Assembly (NCBI GenBank): GCA_903821255.1
Contig: CAIJKT010000385.1
Span: 1 to 5,622 of the forward strand
DNA from: an uncultured Lentisphaeria bacterium
GTDB taxonomy: Bacteria; Verrucomicrobiota; Lentisphaeria; Victivallales; Victivallaceae
Length of the DNA stretch: 5,622 bases
Direction of reading: 5' to 3'
Below are positions 1 to 5,597 of this stretch, piece after piece. Numbering within the stretch: the stretch's first letter is position 1; each line of letters begins with the position of its first letter. Under the pieces are notes generated by a model that was not told the DNA's origin, did no database searches, and worked only from the letters and a program-made list of their open reading frames with translations. The position numbers were made by a program, and so were the translations under genes.

Positions 1-1478
1 AAGCCGCCGGTCTTGAATTTATTCAAGAAATCCTGCACCAGGCAGGCAGTCTCAAACATTGCCTGAGCGTCACAGCCTTTGATCTTATCCCCGGACAGCG
101 CCGCATCCAGTGATTTAATTTCCTCCGCGGCGGCGGCTTTTGCCGCATCCTGCGCGGCTTTCTTCTCTGCCTGAATCACGGACTGCTGCTGATATTCCTT
201 AATCAAAGCTTCCGCCTCCTGCCGCATTGCGCCTTCCGGCGAATATGCCGCGACAAAACTCTTAATGGATTCAACGGCATCATTGCAACGCATATATTTA
301 ATCCCGCTGCGCACCGTACCCCATATTTCCTCCACTTTCTTTTTGCGCTCCGCAACCGGATTTTTCGAAACTGCAACCGCCGGCATTGACTTGGCAGGCC
401 CCTTATTCTTCAACTGGGTAAACCACCACAATCCGGCGGCGACAAAAACCATCACCGACAAAACCAGTGCGGCAGCAACCAGCTTATTATTCAATACCCT
501 GCGCAGCAAACCCGGCTTATTCGGGAATTGATTGCCATGTCCGTATTTCAGCTTTGCCGCATTTTTCAAGTAATCAACTATTTCGTTCCAGGATTCCGGG
601 CGTTTAGCCGGATCCTTAGCGATAAGCCGGTCAACAAAATCCGAAAAATCTTTCGGGAATCCGGAGATTTTAAATATTTCAGCAAGCGGTTCATGATCAA
701 CATTCAGATGCATCTGCATCACTTTTTCAGCATCATTTTCATTAAACGGCGGTTCGCCGGCAAGCATGTGATACAGGGTTATCCCGAAAGAATAAATATC
801 GGACCTGACATTGGCACGGTCGACATCACCTTTGATTAATTCGGGGGGGGCATACATGGGAGTAGCCATGATTTCGGAAGCACTCTCGTCATAAGCGGAT
901 TTGGCCAGCCCCAGGTCGGCAAGTTTGGCTTCGCCGTGACGGTTGATGATAATATTGGCGGGTTTAATATCCCCGTGGGTAAGTTTCTGACGGTCCCAGG
1001 CATATTGCAGAGCTTCGGCGATACGCAGCGCAATATTGACCGCTTCATTGAAATCCAGCGCGCCCTCACGCTCAATCTTCGTATCCATGGTTTCGCCGTC
1101 AATAAGTTCCATGGCGAAAAAATAAATCCCGTCTTCGGTGAGGCCGGCATCATATCCCTGCACTATCGCCGGATGATTAAGCGCGGCGGCGGCTCTGGCT
1201 TCACGAAAAAAATCATCAACAAATCCTTCGTCGCGGGCTCGCTCATCAGACAGAATTTTCAAGGCGACATCACGCTCAAGACTCAACTGCCTGGCCAGGT
1301 AAACAATGCCGTTGCTGCCGCGTCCCAGTTCCAGAATAATTTTGAAGCCGCCGATAACCGTTTCCGGGGCAATACGCCCGCCGGCATTGAACCCGCCGCA
1401 TAAAGAACAGAACTTTCCACCGACTTCCCCTGAAACCGTCTCGGTGTATCTGGCACATTTTTCGCAGAATTGCTGCAT
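1..1478 (-). CDS. Membrane-anchored Ser/Thr protein kinase with N-terminal zinc-ribbon-like head (3' end beyond window)
   Basis: Hanks-type Ser/Thr kinase, read from an ATG at 1478 and open to the window edge: 492 complete codons, no stop seen. Residues 5-27 hold two CxxC pairs (C5/C8, C24/C27), probably a small zinc ribbon. The kinase domain spans about 43-308: glycine loop GRGSNG (52-57), VALK lysine K74, alpha-C Glu E93, catalytic loop HGDIKPAN (168-175, D170, N175), DLG (188-190), PPE in place of APE (211-213), DIYSFG (227-232) and R293. One membrane helix lies at about 333-353, followed by an Ala/Lys/Glu-rich, coiled-coil-like exported part. The kinase would sit in the cytoplasm and sense or signal across the membrane. 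A GAGG ribosome site (1486-1489) lies 7 nt before the ATG. The gene follows the SGNH hydrolase after 217 bp with no clear promoter or terminator between, so co-transcription is possible. The catalytic Lys and both Asp residues are present, so it is probably active; the substrate is unknown. Confidence 0.93.
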   Translation of the reverse strand, partial: MQQFCEKCARYTETVSGEVGGKFCSLCGGFNAGGRIAPETVIGGFKIILELGRGSNGIVYLARQLSLERDVALKILSDERARDEGFVDDFFREARAAAALNHPAIVQGYDAGLTEDGIYFFAMELIDGETMDTKIEREGALDFNEAVNIALRIAEALQYAWDRQKLTHGDIKPANIIINRHGEAKLADLGLAKSAYDESASEIMATPMYAPPELIKGDVDRANVRSDIYSFGITLYHMLAGEPPFNENDAEKVMQMHLNVDHEPLAEIFKISGFPKDFSDFVDRLIAKDPAKRPESWNEIVDYLKNAAKLKYGHGNQFPNKPGLLRRVLNNKLVAAALVLSVMVFVAAGLWWFTQLKNKGPAKSMPAVAVSKNPVAERKKKVEEIWGTVRSGIKYMRCNDAVESIKSFVAAYSPEGAMRQEAEALIKEYQQQSVIQAEKKAAQDAAKAAAAEEIKSLDAALSGDKIKGCDAQAMFETACLVQDFLNKFKTGG

Positions 1479-1695
1479 TAATTATCCTCGCAAATAAAAT
1501 GACGCACAGCCAGTCTCCATAAATTTTAAGTATGAAATGCAACAAGCATGGACTATATAATCTTACTCCAATTTCGCATAAATCAAGCAGACATTGAAAT
1601 TCCGCCGTTGTCAGCAATTCGACAGACAGCCGGGAGCAGATTCTTTTTATATCAGGCACAGAAAGGCGTATCGGCGTTTTTACATCCTGCAATTC

Positions 1696-2661
1696 CTACT
1701 TGATTTTTTGCAGCAGATTGCTGGCGAAGATTCTCATGCCTTTATCATTGGGATGGATATTATCCACAAAACACGCCGGGGCATCCGGCACCAGTTGCGT
1801 TCCGTCAATCAGAAGGACATTTTTAAAATCGGCGGCGACAATCCTGAGAGTCCGGCGGTATTCTTCCAGTTGAAGTCCCAGCTCGTTTGGCTCCGTCCGC
1901 CCGAACCACGGGCTCGGCGTAATCAAATATATTACCGCATCTTTGCGCATGCTGAGCTGACTAAGCATCTTTTCGGAATCCGCCGCGAAATCCACCAGTT
2001 CACGATTTTGAGCAAAATCATTTACTCCAAAGGCGACAAAAACTGTATCCCATTCAATTTCCAGCGCCAGCCTGCCGACTTTATGGTCCATCGTCGCACC
2101 GCCGACTGCAATGTTGTGAAAATCTTTATTCAGCGCGGCCGCCACCTGCGCGGGGTAAGTCAGGGATGGCGAGGAAACCGTCATCCCCTGGGTAATCGAA
2201 TCGCCGATAAAGATCCATCTGGAACGCTCTTCCTTAAAAGGACTGACGAAACAGCCGTCTTCAATTTCCAGACCGGCCACAGTGGTTTCGCACAGGTTCG
2301 GCAGATAAATTTCGATCAGTTTTTCGCCTTTGCCGTCAAGTTCCGCGCTAAAGGCGAATTCTTCGCAATAATCAGGCGGCCCGAAAGTCATTCTCTGGAA
2401 ACCGTCGATCACGATATCGGTGTTAAAAATCGGCCTGGAATAACGGCCGAAGACCAGTTTCATTGCAACAAACGAGGTATCGGAAATAAATGAAATCCGG
2501 ATGCCGGAACTGTTCATGGCGCGGATTTCCGCGGCTTCCGTGGCAGAATACAGCTTCATCAACTTGTGAGTCATTCTGGAAGCATAAAAACCGGATTCAG
2601 TTTCCTCCACGCCGACGGCCCCGAACATGTAATCAATATTTGACAATAAATCAATTTTCAT
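1696..2661 (-). CDS. SGNH/GDSL-family hydrolase with SsfX3-like N-terminal beta domain
   Basis: Predicted esterase or acyl hydrolase of 321 residues. Residues 1 to about 145 look like the all-beta domain that precedes the catalytic domain in SsfX3-type SGNH proteins, ending in a strand-rich EIYLPNL segment near 117-123. The SGNH domain runs from about 148 to the end. Block I is FIGDSITQG with D154 and nucleophile S155; the block II glycine is in VGG (about 186-188); block III is GVND with N214; block V is DNIHP with D300 and H303. The catalytic Ser/Asp/His set and both oxyanion-hole positions are therefore present. I chose the ATG at 2661 because GGAG lies 7 nt upstream; an upstream ATG at 2727 would add 22 residues without such a site. 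No signal peptide is visible, so it is probably cytoplasmic. Family members remove acyl groups (often acetyl) from sugars or other metabolites; the substrate here cannot be read. It diverges from the TIM-barrel gene. Confidence 0.9.
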   Translation of the reverse strand: MKIDLLSNIDYMFGAVGVEETESGFYASRMTHKLMKLYSATEAAEIRAMNSSGIRISFISDTSFVAMKLVFGRYSRPIFNTDIVIDGFQRMTFGPPDYCEEFAFSAELDGKGEKLIEIYLPNLCETTVAGLEIEDGCFVSPFKEERSRWIFIGDSITQGMTVSSPSLTYPAQVAAALNKDFHNIAVGGATMDHKVGRLALEIEWDTVFVAFGVNDFAQNRELVDFAADSEKMLSQLSMRKDAVIYLITPSPWFGRTEPNELGLQLEEYRRTLRIVAADFKNVLLIDGTQLVPDAPACFVDNIHPNDKGMRIFASNLLQKIK

Positions 2662-2668
2662 CAGTAAA

Positions 2669-2673
2669 CTCCA
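2669..2673 (-). promoter_or_regulatory. Ribosome binding site setting the SGNH hydrolase start
   Basis: On the minus strand TGGAG lies 7 nt before the ATG at 2661. It favours this start over the in-frame ATG at 2727, whose extra 22 residues resemble neither a signal peptide nor the family's N-terminus. Confidence 0.65.
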
Positions 2674-2723
2674 GGCAAAATGAAAGTTCTTGTTATATAA
2701 AAATAACCCGTCAAGCATAATGA

Positions 2724-2739
2724 GCAAATATATAATTGC
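2724..2739. promoter_or_regulatory. Palindromic operator-like site containing a TATAAT -10 box, in the divergent intergenic region
   Basis: GCAAATATATAATTGC pairs with its own reverse complement at 7 of 8 base pairs. A consensus TATAAT (2731-2736) lies inside it on the plus strand, about 90 bp before the TIM-barrel gene, but no good -35 box sits 16-18 bp upstream (the bases there read CCGTCA). GCATAAT occurs on both sides (2715-2721 and 2738-2744). The site lies in the 160-bp gap between divergent genes, so one regulator could control both. A 16-bp dyad is the right size for a LacI- or GntR-type dimer, but no regulator gene is in the window. Such AT-rich sequence can form weak palindromes by chance. 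Confidence 0.35.
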
Positions 2740-2801
2740 ATAATCTGTAAATCGTCTGGAAAAACAGGGCCAGTAAAAGTAGATTAATCAGGAAGCGATA
2801 A

Positions 2802-2825
2802 ATGAAAAAAAGGCATGACGCATGA
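2802..2825 (+). CDS. Seven-codon mini-ORF (MKKRHDA) overlapping the start of the TIM-barrel gene
   Basis: An ATG at 2802 is preceded by CAGGAAG (2789-2795) with 6 nt spacing, the best ribosome site upstream of the TIM-barrel gene. It encodes MKKRHDA and stops at TGA 2823-2825, which shares ATGA with the downstream start at 2822. The downstream ATG has only a weaker AGG (2811-2813) inside the mini-ORF. This layout suggests translational coupling: ribosomes load at the strong site, read seven codons and restart at the overlap. Alternatives are chance, or a base error at the junction splitting a slightly longer N-terminus. The peptide itself resembles no known leader, and I see no attenuator hairpin. 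Confidence 0.35.
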   Translation: MKKRHDA

Positions 2826-3901
2826 AAATTATTTTGTTGTTGAAAAAACTATTGATGTCTCTATGCGCCGCAACATTCTTCTGCGCTATTACGGTATCTG
2901 CCGAAGATGAAAAGCCGGACGGATTCAGACTGCTCTGGGCAGGCGGCATCAATCTCAATATAGACAAAGCAATGCAAAGAATCAGCGATTCCGGATTCAA
3001 CGCCGCCGCAGTCAGCGGTGCCAACTTAAACACGGTTATTCCATACGGACAGAAACACAATATCGGAATTTATTACTGGTTCCATATTATTCCGCCGGAA
3101 GATATGAAGCAATTCGCACAGCAGATGTCTCCGGAAGAGAATGAAATCCTGAAAAATCTGAAGGCGGACAAATCGGTGGATAAAAATGGTTACCAATTCG
3201 GCGGGGAGCCGCTGCCGGACCACCGGGAAGTACTGGAAACGCCGCTGCTCTGTTTTCATCGTCCGGAAACCGTCGAGTTCTGCAAGAAACATATTGAGGC
3301 AGTTTTTGAAAAATTTCCGGATATAACCGGCATCGCGCTGGATTATATCGGATACCAGAATTACCGCTGCTGCCATTGTCAGCAGTCAACTGCACTTTTT
3401 GAAGAATATTACAAGAAAGTGCAAAGCAAAATGAGCCGGGAAGCCGCGCTGGAACAGTTTTCGCTGGAAACGCTGGTGCATTTCAGCAATGAACTGGCGG
3501 CTTATATCCGCAAATTAAAACCTGAAGCAAAAGTCGCGACTCACGTCTACCCGGTATTCATTCCTGACCAGCTTTATGGCAACCGCCTGGATGTGGATTA
3601 CTGCTGCCAGACTGTCGCCTGGTTTTTCAAGCCGTACTGGTCTTCCGAGAAAATCGAGAAACATGTCCGTTACGTTGTCGAGAATGAAAAGAAGTATTTC
3701 CCCAATTCCCGCGGCATTCCTTTTATCGGTCTTTATCAGAATCCGCAAGGCCATTTTAAATCAGATGAGGAATTCTTCAAAGAACTTGAAATAATGAAAA
3801 AAACTTCGCCGTCAAGACACGATCTGAGTATATGCACGTTTGCCCCGTTCGCCCGGAGTCCGGAACTCGGCAAAAAACTTGTACAGGAGATCGCGAAATG
3901 A
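2822..3901 (+). CDS. Secreted TIM-barrel protein, putative glycoside hydrolase-like, function unknown
   Basis: 359 residues. A signal peptide is clear: MKIILLLKK, a hydrophobic core, then VSA before E28, so the protein is exported. The mature part shows eight plausible barrel strands: about 36-43, 59-66, 81-90, 168-178, 236-246, 258-268, 299-308 and 334-343. GIALDYIGY at the fourth strand (D174) resembles the GIRLDYIRY-type strand of several hypothetical glycosyl-hydrolase-like families (GHL, DUF4015-like), which is the basis for the call. RCCHC (182-186) follows it and CC (261-262) lies at strand six; the mature protein has eight cysteines. No Glu stands at the ends of strands four or seven, so it is not a standard clan GH-A enzyme and catalysis is unproven. 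The start at 2822 gives a proper signal peptide; the only ribosome site there is a weak AGG, but a mini-ORF overlaps it by ATGA. It diverges from the SGNH hydrolase, which suggests a related role in glycan processing. Confidence 0.82.
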   Translation: MKIILLLKKLLMSLCAATFFCAITVSAEDEKPDGFRLLWAGGINLNIDKAMQRISDSGFNAAAVSGANLNTVIPYGQKHNIGIYYWFHIIPPEDMKQFAQQMSPEENEILKNLKADKSVDKNGYQFGGEPLPDHREVLETPLLCFHRPETVEFCKKHIEAVFEKFPDITGIALDYIGYQNYRCCHCQQSTALFEEYYKKVQSKMSREAALEQFSLETLVHFSNELAAYIRKLKPEAKVATHVYPVFIPDQLYGNRLDVDYCCQTVAWFFKPYWSSEKIEKHVRYVVENEKKYFPNSRGIPFIGLYQNPQGHFKSDEEFFKELEIMKKTSPSRHDLSICTFAPFARSPELGKKLVQEIAK

Positions 3902-3937
3902 AGCAATTTTATTTTTATGCATAATCATCGCAGCAAA

Positions 3938-3970
3938 TGTAAAATCACTTGACTTTTACAAAAAGTAAAA
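3938..3970. promoter_or_regulatory. Cluster of three GTAAAA/TTTTAC half-sites over the dehydrogenase promoter
   Basis: TGTAAAA (3938-3944) and TTTTACA (3954-3960) form a perfect 7-bp inverted repeat with a 9-bp spacer. TTTTAC (3954-3959) pairs again with GTAAAA (3965-3970) across 5 bp. The repeats flank and cover the -35 box and fill the promoter spacer, so a bound protein would block RNA polymerase. This is an operator candidate, probably for a repressor; the regulator is unknown. The sequence is AT-rich, which lowers certainty. Confidence 0.4.
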
Positions 3971-3976
3971 TATACT
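3949..3976 (+). promoter_or_regulatory. Sigma70-type promoter of the short-chain dehydrogenase gene
   Basis: TTGACT (3949-3954) and TATACT (3971-3976) are separated by 16 bp and match the housekeeping consensus at 5 of 6 positions each. Transcription would start near 3983, giving a leader of about 40 nt before the ATG at 4023. This implies that the dehydrogenase is transcribed on its own and does not depend on read-through from the TIM-barrel gene. Confidence 0.6.
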
Positions 3977-4011
3977 TCTAAATATAAGAGGTTTATGGTA
4001 ATTATTGATAC

Positions 4012-4016
4012 GGGAG
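4012..4016 (+). promoter_or_regulatory. Ribosome binding site setting the dehydrogenase start
   Basis: GGGAG lies 6 nt before the ATG at 4023. It decides against the in-frame TTG at 4005, which would place this site inside the coding region and add six residues ahead of the usual SDR N-terminus. Confidence 0.7.
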
Positions 4017-4022
4017 TATCTC

Positions 4023-4850
4023 ATGGGCAGAAATGTATTAATTACCGGTGCGTCATCAGGAATCGGCAAAGCCTTGGCTTTCAGGCTGCTGGGCGAGGGA
4101 TGGAAAGTTTTTGCCGTCGCCAGAAGAATTTCAAGGCTTAATGATCTAAAGGAAAAAGGCGCGATAATCGTCGAAATGGATTTGACCAGCGAAGAGTCTG
4201 TCATTAACGGTATTGCGCGCATCCAGAAAGAAGCCGGAACCATCGACATACTGATAAACAATGCCGGTTATGGCGAATATGGTTCCATCGAAGAAGTCTC
4301 GACCGAAGTGGCAAAGAAACAGTTTGAAGTCAACGTCTTCGGCCTTGCCCGCATCACCCGCCAGGTTTTACCCCAAATGCGCGAGAACCGTTACGGAAAG
4401 ATTATCAATATTTCTTCAATGGCGGGCAAAGCTACAGCGCCAATGGGCGGCTGGTATCATGCCTCGAAGCATGCGGTGGAAGCTCTTTCCGATGCACTGC
4501 GGCTGGAGGTGCGTCCGTTCGGTATTGACGTGATCGTCATCGAGCCTGGCGCCGTAAAATCAGAATGGGCCGACATTGCCAAGGAGAATCTATTGAAAAC
4601 ATCCGGCCACGGCCCGTACATCAGATATGCGGAAGCAGTAGCGTCATTAATTGATAAATTTTATGCCGGCAGCAAGCCGGCTGCTCCTGAAAAAATCGCT
4701 GATGTCATAATCAAAGCCATCGCCGCAAAAAAACCTTCTCCCAGATATGTTGCGACAATCGATGCCAAAAAATTCATCTTCTGTAAGTGGTTGCTGACAG
4801 ACAGGATGTTCGACCGGCTGCTTCTGCGTTTGATGAAAGTTTCAAAATAA
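4023..4850 (+). CDS. Classical short-chain dehydrogenase/reductase (SDR), 17-beta-HSD-like group
   Basis: NAD(P)-dependent oxidoreductase of 275 residues, a normal length for classical SDRs. The Rossmann cofactor motif TGASSGIG is at 8-15. ARR at 33-35, after the second strand, suggests a preference for NADP(H). The adenine-site D53 is in MDLT, NNAG is at 79-82, and the catalytic tetrad is N104, S132, Y145 and K149 (YHASK at 145-149). PG at 175-176 follows the sixth strand. The sequence pattern (FEVNVFG, RLEVRPFGIDV, IEPGAVKSEWAD) fits the SDR group that includes 17-beta-hydroxysteroid dehydrogenase-like proteins, but bacterial members are mostly uncharacterised and the name does not imply a steroid substrate. 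The C-terminal 25 residues are basic and amphipathic, as often seen in this group. No signal peptide, so it is cytoplasmic. It has its own promoter and a good ribosome site, and converges on the pilin-like gene. Confidence 0.93.
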   Translation: MGRNVLITGASSGIGKALAFRLLGEGWKVFAVARRISRLNDLKEKGAIIVEMDLTSEESVINGIARIQKEAGTIDILINNAGYGEYGSIEEVSTEVAKKQFEVNVFGLARITRQVLPQMRENRYGKIINISSMAGKATAPMGGWYHASKHAVEALSDALRLEVRPFGIDVIVIEPGAVKSEWADIAKENLLKTSGHGPYIRYAEAVASLIDKFYAGSKPAAPEKIADVIIKAIAAKKPSPRYVATIDAKKFIFCKWLLTDRMFDRLLLRLMKVSK

Positions 4851-4921
4851 CAGCATTCCTTAAACAAAATCATTGCTGAATCCGGCCATTATGTCACATT
4901 TTTATACGTTTTGCATAAAGC

Positions 4922-4944
4922 AAAAAGGAGGCCGGAGCCTCCTT
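4922..4944 (-). terminator. Rho-independent terminator of the pilin-like gene
   Basis: AAGGAGGC (4925-4932) and GCCTCCTT (4937-4944) form a perfect 8-bp stem with a CGGA tetraloop. On the minus strand the stem runs into a T tract (4926-4922), the classical form, 27 nt after the pilin-like stop codon. On the plus strand the tail is only GAAATTAATTTTTAC, so termination of the converging dehydrogenase is probably weaker. A second small inverted repeat, TTTTGC/GCAAAA (4909-4914 and 4920-4925), adjoins it. Confidence 0.85.
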
Positions 4945-4971
4945 GAAATTAATTTTTACTTGATACTGCAA

Positions 4972-5565
4972 TCAATATGATTCAGCATTCGGGAACATCA
5001 TTGTACCGCCGCGATTCGCATAGGTGTACCACTGAGTACCGGCGAAACCGGACACATGACCGTCATGAAACAGCATGTTGCCGAAATCAGAATGATCCGG
5101 ACCGCCGGATGAATTGATCTTTCTGTCAGCGGAAATCGCTGAATCAGCGCGTCCGTACTGATCTGAATCACCTTCCATCATCATGTTGGCAAATGCATAA
5201 TCCAATCCCGCAGAACCAGAAGTGGCATTGTAAGACAGCGCCTGGGTTCCAGAACCTTTGGCGGTAGTGGTTGACGGACAGGTATAGACCGTATAGTCAG
5301 TCAAATAGTCAAACTGACGGAGTAAATCCAGGGCCGCGCCGCCTTCAGTAGTAGCCTGAAGCCCCAGGGTCGGGAAACGATCAGAATAGTCCATTGCATA
5401 CTGCTTCAGGGCCAGACCGATCTGTTTCAGATTTGACGCGCAGGAAATGCGGCGTGCTTTTTCGCGGGCGGAGTTAAGGGCCGGCAGAAGCATGCCGGCG
5501 AGGATCGCGATGATCGCGATCACGACGAGGAGTTCTATGAGTGTAAAATCACGACTTTTTTTCAT
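4972..5565 (-). CDS. Type II secretion/type IV pilin-like protein with H-X9-DG domain
   Basis: 197-residue pseudopilin-like protein. A short basic leader (MKKSRD) precedes [24 protein letters not shown], the prepilin cleavage/methylation region, with F7 as expected first mature residue and E11 as the conserved mature Glu5. The helix continues into [26 protein letters not shown], as in this family. The C-terminal part carries the H-X9-DG motif (H158, D168-G169, then HVSGF). C42 and C96 could form a disulfide. The residue before the cleavage site is Asp (D6), where most prepilins have Gly. Known family members occur in large paralogous sets in Lentisphaerota, Planctomycetota and Verrucomicrobiota; their individual roles are mostly unknown, probably as surface or secretion-linked fibre subunits. 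AAGGAGAT (5571-5578) is a strong ribosome site just upstream of the ATG. The gene stands alone and ends at a strong terminator. Confidence 0.94.
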   Translation of the reverse strand: MKKSRDFTLIELLVVIAIIAILAGMLLPALNSAREKARRISCASNLKQIGLALKQYAMDYSDRFPTLGLQATTEGGAALDLLRQFDYLTDYTVYTCPSTTTAKGSGTQALSYNATSGSAGLDYAFANMMMEGDSDQYGRADSAISADRKINSSGGPDHSDFGNMLFHDGHVSGFAGTQWYTYANRGGTMMFPNAESY

Positions 5566-5581
5566 TTTTTATCTCCTTGAA

Positions 5582-5597
5582 GTTGTTATTTAACAAC
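5582..5597. promoter_or_regulatory. 16-bp palindrome in the leader of the pilin-like gene
   Basis: GTTGTTATTTAACAAC pairs at 7 of 8 base pairs (arms GTTGTTA at 5582-5588 and TAACAAC at 5591-5597). It ends two bases from the extended ribosome site and 17 bp from the start codon. It could be an operator at or after the transcription start; as an RNA hairpin its 2-nt loop would have to open, making it weak. The promoter is not identifiable in the 25 bp left before the window edge. Confidence 0.4.

Noticed and set aside
936..1403. A 155-codon plus-strand ORF antisense to the kinase
   Set aside because: The kinase motifs read continuously on the other strand through this stretch, so this is a shadow.
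1666..1681. GC-rich repeat followed by T's (GGCGTATCGGCGTTTTT) downstream of the SGNH gene, considered as a terminator
   Set aside because: The GGCG copies are direct, not inverted, so no stem forms; the T tract is also on the wrong strand for the minus-strand genes.
1276..1692. A 138-codon minus-strand ORF starting just after the SGNH hydrolase stop
   Set aside because: It overlaps the first 200 bp of the kinase in another frame, has no recognisable family and is rich in Cys, Arg and Leu in the pattern of out-of-frame translation.
1479..1695. Gap between hydrolase and kinase, searched for a kinase promoter, small gene or RNA
   Set aside because: TATAGT- and TTGTTG-like boxes exist on the minus strand but none pair at 16-18 bp spacing; no stable hairpin or credible small gene was found.
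1594..2493. A 299-codon plus-strand ORF antisense to the SGNH hydrolase
   Set aside because: The minus-strand frame has all SGNH motifs; the antisense product is rich in Arg, Phe, Gln and His with no recognisable domain, as expected of a shadow frame.
2756..2773. CTGG/CCAG inverted repeat in the leader of the TIM-barrel gene, considered as a riboswitch or hairpin
   Set aside because: Only four base pairs with a 10-nt loop; too weak, and no known riboswitch core is visible.
4261..4533. Plus-strand ORF inside the dehydrogenase gene in another frame
   Set aside because: It lies wholly within a gene with a complete SDR motif set and has no ribosome site.
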